Source of the DNA: DATBDN01 sp036269895
GTDB lineage: Bacteria > Actinomycetota > Thermoleophilia > Solirubrobacterales > Thermoleophilaceae
NCBI GenBank assembly: GCA_036269895.1
Contig: DATBDN010000219.1
Location: forward strand, 1 to 64,000
Reading direction: 5' to 3'
Length of the DNA: 64,000 nucleotides
Made by a program: the position numbers and the translations under genes. Of this stretch, positions 18,915-27,189 are shown in pieces. The first letter of the stretch is position 1; each line of letters opens with the position of its first letter. The notes under the pieces are model-generated. The model was not told where the DNA came from and ran no database searches. It saw only the letters and a program-made list of their open reading frames with translations.

Positions 18915-18941
18915 AATCTAGCAGCGCGGTGGCTCCATCAA
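18915..18941 (-). promoter_or_regulatory. Possible promoter of the atp operon
   Basis: On the minus strand TTGATG (18936-18941) and TAGATT (18915-18920) resemble -35 and -10 boxes with a 15-nt spacer, about 30 nt before the first atp-operon gene. The spacer is short, so this is tentative. Confidence 0.3.
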
Positions 18942-18952
18942 GGTGCCCACTA

Positions 18953-19528
18953 TCACCCAGAACCTCGCTGGGAGGCTGCCCGCCAGCCCAGATCCATGTC
19001 GACCGTCATGCTGTCGTTCTGGCCGCGCGGGCCAGGCCACCCACGGGCGACGCCGATGCCAACCACCGCGTAGCCGGGGTCGAGCATGTTGTAGCGGTGC
19101 TCGCGGCTCTTCATCCACGCCGCCGCGATCGCCGACGGCGTCCCAAGTCGCCCGCTCCCGGCCGCCAGGTTCTCCGCGGCCCGCCAGCGTCCTGAGCGCG
19201 GGATGAAGTTCGCGTGGCCGAGGCGGTCGGCGAGGGTCGTCCCGTCCGGCTCGGTGTGGCTGAAGTACCTACCGGCCACCATGTCGGTCGCGTGCCAGCC
19301 GGCCGCGCGCCTGAGGTTGCGCTGGACCGTCAGCTGTGGGCGCCCCCACTGCCGGCGCTGCTCGTTGACCACGCAGATCAGGCTGGCGGCGTAGTCCGAG
19401 ACGCTGATCTCGGCCGGGTGCGAATCCGCCCCGGGACAGTCGGCGGCTGCGGCCGAGCTTGCCAACAGGCTTGCGCCGCCGATCGCGATCGTGGCGAGGG
19501 ACTTGCGGATGAGCCGTGACGCAGGCAT
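18953..19528 (-). CDS. Secreted CAP/SCP-domain protein
   Basis: The 191-residue product has a signal peptide (residues 1-29, 'LASSAAAADC') and a CAP (cysteine-rich secretory protein/PR-1) domain: 'VNEQRRQWGRPQLTVQRNL', 'HATDMVAGRYFSHTEPDGTT' and 'AWMKSREHRYNMLDPGYAVV'. The His/Glu pairs of the CAP cavity (AxxHxxxM..HxxP, WxxSxxHRxN) are present. Bacterial CAP proteins are extracellular with poorly known function. No partner gene is evident. Confidence 0.88.
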   Translation of the reverse strand: MPASRLIRKSLATIAIGGASLLASSAAAADCPGADSHPAEISVSDYAASLICVVNEQRRQWGRPQLTVQRNLRRAAGWHATDMVAGRYFSHTEPDGTTLADRLGHANFIPRSGRWRAAENLAAGSGRLGTPSAIAAAWMKSREHRYNMLDPGYAVVGIGVARGWPGPRGQNDSMTVDMDLGWRAASQRGSG

Positions 19529-19579
19529 CGCTGGGGTGCCGGTGCCGCGACCCTAACGGAATGGCGTACCCCTGTGTTT

Positions 19580-20854
19580 CTAATCCCTGTCTTTCACGAT
19601 GACCCGTGAGCCGCGCTTTGGGGCAAGCACGATCGCCCTCCTGCCGACTGGCTCCGGGTCGGGTTCGGCGGGCTCGAGGTCGACGGACGCGGCGATCGTC
19701 TTCATCACGACGGTCATCTCCAGTTGGGCGAACGCGGCACCGATGCAGCGACGGGTGCCGCCGCCGAACGGCAGCCACGCGTAGGTCTCCGGGCCCTTGT
19801 CGAGGAAGCGCTCGGGCCTGAAGGCGTATGGGTCTGGATAGACCTCCTCGCGCCTGTGCGTCAGCCAGATGCAGGGTGCGAGCGTCTCGCCGGCCGCGAT
19901 TGTGTACCCGTCGAGCTCGAAGTCCTGCTTGACGGCGCGGGCCACGATCGGGACAGGCGGACGCAGCCGCAGCGTCTCGTTCACGACCGCCTCCGCCCAC
20001 TCGTCGTCGGTGCGCAGCCGTTCATACATCCCGGGGTGGCGCAGGAGCCGCTCGAACGCCCAGGCAAGGGCCGTTGTCGTGGTCTCGTGCCCTGCGACCA
20101 GGACCGTCATGAGCTCGTCGCGCAGCTCGTGGTCGGTCATGTCCGTCTGGAGGAGCATCGAAAAGACGTCGGCGCGCTCCTCGAGCCCAGCCTGGTCGCG
20201 GCGGCGCTGGATTTCCTCGAACAGCACGCGGTCGACGCGCTCGCGGACTGCCATGAACATGCCCATCGGGCTGTAGCGGCCGAGGTCGTAGCGCAGCCAC
20301 GGGATCATCGCGAGCTTGTTCTGGCCTGCCGCGGCCAGGTCTGTCATCGCCGTGGCCAGGCGCTCCAAGCGCAGCGGGTCCTCGTCCTCGCCGAAGACCA
20401 CGCGCATGATCAGCTCGAGCGTGATCGCCTGCATCTTCGGCAGCAGGGCGAACGGCTCGCCGCGCGGCCAGCGCGTGATGTGCGCGCGGGCGACCGCGGC
20501 GAACATCTCGCGGTAGCGCTCCAGGCGCTCGCCGTGGAACGGCGGGAGCATGAGGCGGCGTCGCTGCAGGTGCTCGCGGCCGTCGAGCAGGAGCGTGCCG
20601 CGGTCGCCGAGCACGGGGATGAGCGGCCAGTTGGCCTCACCGGCGCGCAGCTGGTCGGGCGGCGCCGTGAAGATCTGCTTGATCAGCGCCGGGTCGCTCA
20701 CGAAGATGAAGCGGCCGACACCGGCGAGGCGCACGGTGAAGACGTCGCCGCACTCGCGGCGCGTCCGGTTCATGAAGTCGGTCGGCCGCGCTATCCAGCG
20801 CGCCACCTGGACCAGCGGCGGCGCCGCCGGGCCAGGCGGAAGGGTGGGCCGCAT
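19580..20854 (-). CDS. Cytochrome P450
   Basis: The 424-residue haem monooxygenase shows all P450 hallmarks: I-helix 'VAGHETTTTALAWAFERLL', K-helix ExxR in 'VNETLRLRPPVP', and the haem loop 'FGGGTRRCIGAAFAQLEM' with the thiolate Cys. The Pro-rich N-terminus ('LPPGPAAPPL') and no membrane anchor indicate a soluble bacterial enzyme needing ferredoxin or flavodoxin partners, none of which are next door. The adjacent VOC/flavoprotein pair is divergent. Substrate unknown. Confidence 0.95.
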   Translation of the reverse strand: MRPTLPPGPAAPPLVQVARWIARPTDFMNRTRRECGDVFTVRLAGVGRFIFVSDPALIKQIFTAPPDQLRAGEANWPLIPVLGDRGTLLLDGREHLQRRRLMLPPFHGERLERYREMFAAVARAHITRWPRGEPFALLPKMQAITLELIMRVVFGEDEDPLRLERLATAMTDLAAAGQNKLAMIPWLRYDLGRYSPMGMFMAVRERVDRVLFEEIQRRRDQAGLEERADVFSMLLQTDMTDHELRDELMTVLVAGHETTTTALAWAFERLLRHPGMYERLRTDDEWAEAVVNETLRLRPPVPIVARAVKQDFELDGYTIAAGETLAPCIWLTHRREEVYPDPYAFRPERFLDKGPETYAWLPFGGGTRRCIGAAFAQLEMTVVMKTIAASVDLEPAEPDPEPVGRRAIVLAPKRGSRVIVKDRD

Positions 20855-20918
20855 GGCCGGACCCTAACGCTCGCGTTTGGAGGTGTGAAGAAAGGTTGAT
20901 CTGGCAAGGTGGTGCACG

Positions 20919-21554
20919 ATGCATGGAGGCCCACTCGACCACGTAGCTCTCTGGACCGACGAGCGCGATGCGCTGGCGGACTTCCTCTGCGAGCGCGCAG
21001 GCATGCACGTCATCGACAAGACCGACACGTTCACGCTCGTCGGGGCCGACGCGAAGAAGGGCAAGCTCACGCTCTTTGACGCGGATGGTCCGCGCGAGCC
21101 CGGCACGCTCGGGCACGTCGGGCTGACGGTTCACGACGCGGAGCAGGCGGGCGACGTCTCGGCGCCCGGCGGACTGCAGCTGCAGTTCGTCGATCATCGC
21201 GAGGGCGACGAGTGGGACCTGCACCACGTGCGCTTGCGGGTGCCGGATCCGGAGCATGCCGTCGAGGAGTTCCTGCAGCTCGGCTTCGAGGCCGGTGACG
21301 GTCCCGAGTCGGTGACCGCGGGTGACAAGACGATCTACTTCGTCGAGGGCGAGAACGGTCGCGTCGAGAAGCCGCTGCTGAACCACCTCGCGCTGTTGGT
21401 GCACTCCTACAAGGAGCACGTCGACAACGCGAAGGAGCGCGGCCTCGAGTACGAGGAGGTCGACGCCGCGAACACGTGGGCGGTGTTCGTTACCGGTCCG
21501 TACGGCATCCGTATCGAGTACGTCGAGCACAAGCCCGGTTTCGCTCTGCAGTGA
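20919..21554 (+). CDS. VOC-superfamily (glyoxalase/extradiol dioxygenase-like) protein
   Basis: The 211-residue product is built of two betaalphabetabetabeta modules: 'LDHVALWTDERDALADFL' and 'LGHVGLTVHDAEQAG', then 'WDLHHVRLRVPDPEHAVEEF' and 'LLNHLALLVHSYKEHVD'. His residues at strand starts and Glu in 'IRIEYVEH' could form the 2-His-1-Glu metal site. It could be an extradiol dioxygenase, glyoxalase or lyase. Its stop overlaps the flavoprotein start (GTGA), implying that the two work together. Confidence 0.8.
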   Translation: MHGGPLDHVALWTDERDALADFLCERAGMHVIDKTDTFTLVGADAKKGKLTLFDADGPREPGTLGHVGLTVHDAEQAGDVSAPGGLQLQFVDHREGDEWDLHHVRLRVPDPEHAVEEFLQLGFEAGDGPESVTAGDKTIYFVEGENGRVEKPLLNHLALLVHSYKEHVDNAKERGLEYEEVDAANTWAVFVTGPYGIRIEYVEHKPGFALQ

Positions 21555-22618
21555 CGGACCTGATCGTCGCCGGGTCCGGCATGGCGGGCCTTGCGGCGGC
21601 GGCGCGGGCCCGGGAGCTGGGGGCTCGCGTCGTGGTGCTCGAGAAGGCCGGTGCTGTGGGCGGGTCGATGCGCCTCTCGAGCGGGGTGATCTGGCGCTAT
21701 CGCGATTTCGATCTGTTTCGCGAGCAGTGCCCGGAGGGCGACCCGCGGCTCCAGCGAGTCGTCCACGAACGACTCGACCAGGACCTCGACTGGCTCGCCT
21801 CACTGGGCGCTGTTGTGGTCGACGCCTCGACGGGAAACCCGCTCACGGTTGGGCGCCGCTTCGACACGCGCTCGCTGTGCGAGGCGCTCGCAAACGGTCT
21901 GGACCTCCGCGTTTCCAGCCCCGTCGCATCGCCGGCGCCCAGGCCGTGCATCCTCGCCACAGGCGGATTCCAAGCGGACACGTGGCTCGTGCGCGAATGG
22001 ATCTCCGCGGAGCCCTTGTTCCTTCGGTCGAACGGTGGCAGCCAGGGCGACGGTCTTCGGATCGGGCTCGCGGCCGGTGGCGTCTATTCGGTGGGGATGG
22101 ACCAGTTCTATGGGCGGGCGATGCCGGCGGTGGAGTCGCTGCCGGTTTCCGACTGGGTCGCCTCTGCGCAGCTGTATGCGAAGCACGCGATGGCGATCGA
22201 AAACGCCTCCGGCCATCGCTTCGACGAGGACGTCGATTGGGCGGAGCTGCGTGTGGTGCAGTGGATCGCCCGGCAGCGGGGTGGTCGGGCTTGGTTTGTG
22301 GTGCCCCCCGACGCGCTCGGGACGGAGACGCGTTACGGGACTATTGCCGACCAGATCGAACGTGCCCGACAGCTCGGCGCCGCCGTTGAACAACGCGACC
22401 AAGGGCTGGCCGTCGAGGTGCGAGCGGCGATCACACAGACGCTCGGCGGCCTCCGGGTCGATGCGGACGGCCGCGTGCTGCGAGGCGACGGTTCTCGTGT
22501 CGACGGGTTGTGGGCGGCCGGCGGCGACGTCGGCGGCGTGGCCACCGGTGGCTACATGTCGAACCTGGCGGCGGCCCTGGTGATCGGCAAACGAGCCGCG
22601 GAATCCGTCCTGGCCTGA
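21551..22618 (+). CDS. FAD-dependent oxidoreductase (fumarate reductase/ketosteroid dehydrogenase-like)
   Basis: The GTG start at 21551 overlaps the VOC gene (GTGA). The 355-residue protein opens with a dinucleotide-binding fold 'VAGSGMAGLAAAARARELGA' and 'VVVLEKAGAVGGSMRLSSGV', and ends with the family motif 'GLWAAGGDVGGVATGGYMSN'. It is shorter than typical 3-ketosteroid dehydrogenases (about 500 residues), so the substrate cap domain is reduced. Context with a VOC protein and a nearby P450 suggests a small-molecule oxidation, substrate unknown. Confidence 0.82.
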   Translation: MTDLIVAGSGMAGLAAAARARELGARVVVLEKAGAVGGSMRLSSGVIWRYRDFDLFREQCPEGDPRLQRVVHERLDQDLDWLASLGAVVVDASTGNPLTVGRRFDTRSLCEALANGLDLRVSSPVASPAPRPCILATGGFQADTWLVREWISAEPLFLRSNGGSQGDGLRIGLAAGGVYSVGMDQFYGRAMPAVESLPVSDWVASAQLYAKHAMAIENASGHRFDEDVDWAELRVVQWIARQRGGRAWFVVPPDALGTETRYGTIADQIERARQLGAAVEQRDQGLAVEVRAAITQTLGGLRVDADGRVLRGDGSRVDGLWAAGGDVGGVATGGYMSNLAAALVIGKRAAESVLA

Positions 22619-22620
22619 AC

Positions 22621-22668
22621 CGACCGGTCACTAAAGGGGCCTATAGACCCGTTAACTGACCACTCGAT
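22621..22668. repeat. Palindromic repeat, copy 1
   Basis: First of two direct copies of a 48-nt palindromic unit. It starts CGACCGGTCACTAAAGGGG, has a CCTATAGA centre and ends GTTAACTGACCACTCGAT. Its arms carry several mismatches relative to copy 2. It begins three bases after the flavoprotein stop codon. Confidence 0.8.
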
Positions 22669-22692
22669 GTTGGATCGGAGCGCTAGGCAAAT

Positions 22693-22740
22693 CGACCGGT
22701 CACTTAGGGGGCCTATAGACCCCTTAAGTGACCACTCGAT
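22693..22740. repeat. Palindromic repeat, copy 2
   Basis: Second copy, offset 72 nt from the first. The arms GGTCACTTAGGGGG and CCCCTTAAGTGACC pair almost perfectly around CTATAGA, and the outer ends (ATCGACC / ACTCGAT) continue the symmetry. Both copies share the same centre and differ mainly in compensating or single positions. The rest of the gap to 22778 shows nothing else. Confidence 0.8.
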
Positions 22741-22777
22741 TTCGCGGACGCGCGGATTCGCCTGTTTCTGCCACCCG

Positions 22778-23827
22778 TTAGCCCGCCGCAGTTTCCGCCA
22801 CGAGCTCCGTCAACACGGCAGGCATACCACCGTGCTCGAAGGCGCGCCGCTGCCTGTCCGCGCCGTTCCCCTCGCGGACGATCCGCATCACGTCGTCGGC
22901 CGCATCGCCCACGTAGGGCCGTGCTCGATCAACTGCTCCCGCCGCCAGCTCCGCGAGCGGCCGCAGCGCCCCGTCGCTCCACAGCGTCGCCGACACTCCG
23001 TCGCGCGTCGCTCGGAACGCTGACTCGGCCAGCGCCTCTCGCGCCGACGCTGCCGGTGGTCCGTGGTCGGCTGCGTTGCAGGCGATCCCGTGGACCAGGG
23101 TCGACAGCGCCTCCACGTCGCGCAGCGACGACTGGGCATCCATCACGCGCGTCTCCACGGTCCCGAGCTTCGGGTGCGGGCGCACGTCCCACCACAGGAA
23201 CGTGTAGTCGGGCACCTGCCCCGCCTCGAGCACCGATGCAACCGTCTGCTCGTAGTCCTCCCAATCACTGAACGACGGCGGGACCTCGGTACGCGGATAG
23301 GCGCGGCGGAGCACCATGCGCGTGCAGGAGAACCCGGAGTCGACGCCGTGCCAGTACGCCGAGTTGCCGGCCAGACCGACCAGCAGCGGCAGATATTCGC
23401 GCAGCGCGTTGTAGATCGAGATGGCGCAGTCGTTGTCCGGCACGCCGACGTGAACGTGGAGGGCGCAGTCGGGCGTTCGCTGGACGATGCCGCGCAGGTT
23501 TCCGCACTCGCGGATGTAGCGCTCTTCGTCGACGATCCGCACGTCTCCGAATGCGGCGCTCGGGTGCACGCCGGCTCCGACCAGGATGCCGCCGACATTC
23601 GCCACCTCGCGCCGGTGAGCGCGCAGCGCGCGAATCGCCTCCGCGACGTCAGCGGAGGGCGGCGATGCGATCTCGATCTGCGCCTCGTAGAGGTCGTGCT
23701 TGATGTCGGCGCTCGTGTTGCCGAGCGCGTCGAGCACGCGCGTGCTCGTGTGTGAGAGCGAGTACGAGGCCGAATCGACGAGGAGCAGCTCTTCCTCCAC
23801 GCCGACCATGAACGGAGCCGGTGACAC
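22778..23827 (-). CDS. YbdK-type carboxylate-amine ligase (glutamate-cysteine ligase family 2)
   Basis: The 349-residue protein belongs to the GCS2 family: N-terminal 'FMVGVEEELLLVDSAS', 'HDLYEAQIEIASPP', 'ALHVHVGVPDNDCAI' and 'LWWDVRPHPKLGTVETRVMD' are the glutamate/ATP-site motifs. Family members make gamma-glutamyl amides, classically weak gamma-glutamylcysteine ligase activity. A GTG at 23827 or the ATG at 23809 could be the start. It is divergent from the YjbQ gene, 35 nt away. Confidence 0.88.
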   Translation of the reverse strand: MSPAPFMVGVEEELLLVDSASYSLSHTSTRVLDALGNTSADIKHDLYEAQIEIASPPSADVAEAIRALRAHRREVANVGGILVGAGVHPSAAFGDVRIVDEERYIRECGNLRGIVQRTPDCALHVHVGVPDNDCAISIYNALREYLPLLVGLAGNSAYWHGVDSGFSCTRMVLRRAYPRTEVPPSFSDWEDYEQTVASVLEAGQVPDYTFLWWDVRPHPKLGTVETRVMDAQSSLRDVEALSTLVHGIACNAADHGPPAASAREALAESAFRATRDGVSATLWSDGALRPLAELAAGAVDRARPYVGDAADDVMRIVREGNGADRQRRAFEHGGMPAVLTELVAETAAG

Positions 23828-23862
23828 GTATCAAGCATGCCCGACTACGCTGGCGACCCTGC

Positions 23863-24288
23863 ATGTGGGCGCACCACGAGATCCAGCTCCCGGCGCTCCC
23901 GCGCGGGTTTCACCTCGTCACGCGCGAGGTCGAGGAGGGGCTTCCAGAGCTGCGAGAGATGGCCATCGGGATCGCCCATGTCTTCATCACGCATACGTCC
24001 GCGTCACTCACGCTCAACGAGAACGCGTCGCCTGACGTGCGGCGCGACTTCGCTGCCTGGTTCGACCAGGCGGTGCCGGACGGGGCGCCGTACTTCCGGC
24101 ACACGCTCGAGGGCGACGACGACATGCCGGCTCACATCAAGTCGTCGCTGACCGGGTCGTCGCTGACGATCCCAGTGCGCGACGGGCGGCTGGCCCTCGG
24201 CACCTGGCAGGGGATCTACCTGTGCGAGCACCGCGACCACGGCGGGTCGCGGCGGCTGACCGTCACTTTGTGGGGCGAATCCCGCTGA
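23863..24288 (+). CDS. YjbQ-family protein (UPF0047)
   Basis: From the ATG at 23863 the 141-residue product matches the YjbQ family: 'AHVFITHTSASLTLNENASP', 'DDDMPAHIKSSLTGSSLTIP' and 'LGTWQGIYLCEHRDHGG'. Conserved His, Asn and Glu residues form a metal-like pocket, and members have weak thiamine-phosphate synthase activity. The 3' end overlaps the convergent methyltransferase by 26 nt. Confidence 0.88.
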   Translation: MWAHHEIQLPALPRGFHLVTREVEEGLPELREMAIGIAHVFITHTSASLTLNENASPDVRRDFAAWFDQAVPDGAPYFRHTLEGDDDMPAHIKSSLTGSSLTIPVRDGRLALGTWQGIYLCEHRDHGGSRRLTVTLWGESR

Positions 24289-24922
24289 CGATCTCGATCG
24301 TGCCAAGCGGCGTGCGCATGCGGTCGACGACCGAGACACGCTTGAGCCCGGCCTCGCGCAGGAACTCCGGCAGCCTGCCGGCGACGTTGCTGGCGGTGTT
24401 GCCGAAGCCGTCGAGGATCTGCACGTTCAGGAACACCATTCGCATCAGCGGGTCCTGAGGGCGCCCCCAGTCGGCGATCAGGACGCGGCCGCCGAGGCGC
24501 AGGACGCGGCGGATCTCCTCGGCCGTGTCGGCCTTCGCCTCGTCGGTGAGGTGGTGGAAAAACAGCGTCGAGACGACGACGTCGAACGAGCGCGCGTCGT
24601 ACGGGAGCTCGTTCGACAGGCCGTACCTGAAGTCGACGCCCACAGCGGCCTCGCCGGCCTTCGCACGCGCGCGAGCAAGGATCTTCCCGTCTCCGTCGAC
24701 ACCGGAGACCTTTGCCTTCGGCCGCTCGTTCTTGATGTCGATCGCGAGCGTGCCGCTGCCGCAAGCGACGTCGAGAACCGATTCGCCGTCCTTGATGCGT
24801 GCGTGGTCGAGCAGCCGGCGCTTGAAGGCCCCCTCCCTGCTGGTGACGGCGACGATCGGGTCATAGACGCGGGTCAACGCGTCGAACCGGAGCGCCGGCA
24901 CGAACCGCTGAGGCCTGGGCAT
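24263..24922 (-). CDS. Class I SAM-dependent methyltransferase (UbiE-like)
   Basis: I place the start at the ATG at 24922, where the conserved fold begins ('RFDALTRVYDPIVAVTSREG'), giving 219 residues. The SAM site is 'VLDVACGSGTLAIDI' with acidic 'SGVDGDGKILARAR', and 'DVVVSTLFFHHLTDEAKADT' and 'RVLRLGGRVLIADWG' are UbiE/COQ5-like motifs. The substrate is unknown; a quinone or small lipid is possible. It is divergent from the intein-bearing radical SAM gene, 58 nt away. Confidence 0.85.
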   Translation of the reverse strand: MPRPQRFVPALRFDALTRVYDPIVAVTSREGAFKRRLLDHARIKDGESVLDVACGSGTLAIDIKNERPKAKVSGVDGDGKILARARAKAGEAAVGVDFRYGLSNELPYDARSFDVVVSTLFFHHLTDEAKADTAEEIRRVLRLGGRVLIADWGRPQDPLMRMVFLNVQILDGFGNTASNVAGRLPEFLREAGLKRVSVVDRMRTPLGTIEIVSGIRPTK

Positions 24923-24980
24923 TGGCGCGACGGTAACCGCATCGGCGCATCCGTCATAGCCGTATGCGAACATCTGTTCG

Positions 24981-27119
24981 ATGCGCTGGGACAACCTGAA
25001 GATGACCACCGAAGAGGAGGAGCGCCTGCCCGGCTACTCGGACCCCGCAGTGATCCGCCACTTCGACGCCCCCGAGGCGATGGGCGTGAAGTTCTACGAG
25101 GTGCGCGCGAAGTCAGCGCTGAACCGCGTGCCGGAAGTGAGCCAGGTCCCGTTCCGCTGGACGATCAATCCGTACCGCGGCTGCACCCACGCGTGCGTTT
25201 ACTGTGCAGCCGGCGACACGCCGATCTTGATGGCGGACGGGCGGACGAAGCCGATCGCGGAGCTCGACGTCGGGGACCGCATCTATGGGACAGAGCGCCG
25301 CGCGACGTACCGGCACTATGTGGCAACCGAGGTTCGCGACCACTGGCAGACGCTCAAGCCCGCCTACCGGACCACTCTCGAAGACGGAACGGAGCTGATC
25401 ACAAGCGGCGATCACCGCTTTCTGACCAACCGCGGCTGGAAGCACGTCGCGGGAGGCGTGGCCCGTGGTGGCCAGCGGCCGTATCTGACCCTGAACAACG
25501 AACTCCTCGGCACCGGGGCGTTCGCGCTGCCACCTGAGCACACCCAGGACTACCGGCGCGGGTATCTGTGCGGGATGATCAGGGGCGACGGGACCCTCGG
25601 CTCGGACCCGTACTCCCGCGCGGGCCGAACCGTCGACGATCATCATCGCTTTCGGTTGGCGCTGACTGACCTCGAAGCGCTGCAGCGCTCACGCACCTTC
25701 CTCGCCGCCGCCGATGTCGAGACAGACGAGCTCGTGTACCTGTCCGCTGGGCACGGCTACAAGCCGGCGATGGCAATCCGGACGCAGGCGCGCGCCCGCG
25801 TTCAGCAGATCCGCGAACTCATCGAATGGCCGCGCCATGCAAACGACGACTGGTGCAAGGGGTTCCTCGCGGGAATCTTTGATGCGGAGGGCAGCTACGT
25901 ACGCGGGATCCTGAGGATTTCCAACACCGATCCGGTTCTCGTCGATTGGATTAGCTGGTCCCTGCGCCGCTTGAGCCTCGACTACGTCCGCGAGTTCCCA
26001 CGTGTCGAGAACGGGATGCAGGTAATCCGCCTGCCTGGAGGACACCGCGCCCACCTCCGTTTCTTCCACCTCGTGGACCCAGCGATCACGCGCAAGCGGA
26101 CGATCGCCGGACAGGCTTTGAAGTGCCCCAGGCGGCTGCGCGTTGCTTCGGTCGAACCGCTGGGCGTAGAGATGCCGATGTACGACATCACGACTGGGAC
26201 TGGTGACTTCATCTCCGATGGAGTGGTCAGCCACAACTGCTTCGCCCGGCCGACGCACGAATACCTCGACATGAACGCGGGTCCGGACTTCGAGAAGAAG
26301 ATCGTCGTCAAGGTCAACCTTCCCGAGGTTCTTCGGCGGGAGCTCAATCGGCCTTCTTGGAAGGGTGAGCATGTTGCTCTCGGCACCAATACGGATCCGT
26401 ATCAGTGGGTCGAGAAGCGCTATCGGCTCACTCGCGGTGTCTGGGAGGCTATGCGCGACTTCAAGAACCCTTGCTCGGTTTTGACGAAGTCTCCGCTGCT
26501 GCTTCGGGACCTCGATCTGTTTCAGGAGATCGCTTCTGTCACGTCGTTCACCGCGAACCTGTCGATTCCGACTATCGACGAGAAGGTCTGGCGCCAGACG
26601 GAGCCGCACACGCCGAACCCGCGCGCCCGGATCGAGGCGGTTGCAGAGCTCACGCGGGCGGGCATCCAGTGCGGCGTTCTGGTCGCTCCGCTGATCCCGG
26701 GGGTCAACGACGACCCGGCCCAGGTGCAAGCGATCGTGGAGGCGTGTGCGGAGGCCGGCGCATCGCACATCGGCGGCATCTGTCTCCATCTGCGCGGCGA
26801 GGTCAAGGACATCTGGTTCGAATGGCTCGAGGCGTACCGGCCGGATCTGATCCCGCGCTACGAGCAGATGTATGCGCGGGGTGCGTATGCGCCGAAGGCC
26901 GAGCGCGAGCGGATCATGAACCTGGTGCGCGATGTGCGTCCAGACGGCGCGGCACCCGAGCCGCCGCCGGACTACCGGCGCCGTGCGCGCCGCCCGGCGG
27001 GGGCGACACCGCGGATGGCGACGCGCCTCATGCGTGGCGGCCTGGCGGAGGCGCGCTCGGGACGGCGAGACGACGAGGCAGCCGACGACGGTGCACCGAT
27101 CCAGCAATCCCTGTTTTGA
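24981..27119 (+). CDS. Rv2578c-family radical SAM protein interrupted by an intein
   Basis: The 712-residue precursor has an N-extein (residues 1-74), an intein (75-419) and a C-extein (420-712). After splicing the host protein would be 367 residues and carry the cluster motif CTHACVYC followed by 'FARPTHEYLDM': a CX3CX2C [4Fe-4S] site of the Rv2578c/SplB-like group. The C-extein continues with 'HVALGTNTDPYQWVEKRYRL' and 'FTANLSIPTIDEKVWRQTEP', typical of this family. The third cysteine is the +1 residue of the C-extein, so the iron-sulfur site can form only after splicing. The ATG at 25002 is an alternative start. Substrate unknown. Confidence 0.93.
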   Translation: MRWDNLKMTTEEEERLPGYSDPAVIRHFDAPEAMGVKFYEVRAKSALNRVPEVSQVPFRWTINPYRGCTHACVYCAAGDTPILMADGRTKPIAELDVGDRIYGTERRATYRHYVATEVRDHWQTLKPAYRTTLEDGTELITSGDHRFLTNRGWKHVAGGVARGGQRPYLTLNNELLGTGAFALPPEHTQDYRRGYLCGMIRGDGTLGSDPYSRAGRTVDDHHRFRLALTDLEALQRSRTFLAAADVETDELVYLSAGHGYKPAMAIRTQARARVQQIRELIEWPRHANDDWCKGFLAGIFDAEGSYVRGILRISNTDPVLVDWISWSLRRLSLDYVREFPRVENGMQVIRLPGGHRAHLRFFHLVDPAITRKRTIAGQALKCPRRLRVASVEPLGVEMPMYDITTGTGDFISDGVVSHNCFARPTHEYLDMNAGPDFEKKIVVKVNLPEVLRRELNRPSWKGEHVALGTNTDPYQWVEKRYRLTRGVWEAMRDFKNPCSVLTKSPLLLRDLDLFQEIASVTSFTANLSIPTIDEKVWRQTEPHTPNPRARIEAVAELTRAGIQCGVLVAPLIPGVNDDPAQVQAIVEACAEAGASHIGGICLHLRGEVKDIWFEWLEAYRPDLIPRYEQMYARGAYAPKAERERIMNLVRDVRPDGAAPEPPPDYRRRARRPAGATPRMATRLMRGGLAEARSGRRDDEAADDGAPIQQSLF
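25203..26237 (+). mobile_element. Intein with LAGLIDADG homing endonuclease
   Basis: The 345-residue insert starts at Cys1 ('CAAGDTPILMADGRTKPIAE'), has the block B pattern 'ITSGDHRFL' and ends 'ISDGVVSHN' before Cys+1, so all splicing residues (Cys1, block-B His, penultimate His, terminal Asn, Cys+1) are present. Two dodecapeptide endonuclease motifs are visible, 'RRGYLCGMIRGDGTLG' and 'KGFLAGIFDAEGSYV', each with an acidic residue at the catalytic position, so the endonuclease looks intact. It is an in-frame selfish element. Confidence 0.93.
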
Positions 27120-27189
27120 CCACGACGCACCGGGTTTGCAGCCGAAAAGGTGGCGCCGCAATGGTCTGGCGGTTTAGCCTTATCTCGAT

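Noticed and set aside
22621..22740. Possible mini CRISPR array
   Set aside because: Only two units, each fully palindromic, with a single 24-nt spacer and no cas genes.
27120..27189. Possible autoregulatory site before the GntR gene (ATGGTCTGGC)
   Set aside because: Only one half-site resembles TGGTC; the second half does not match, so I do not call an operator here.
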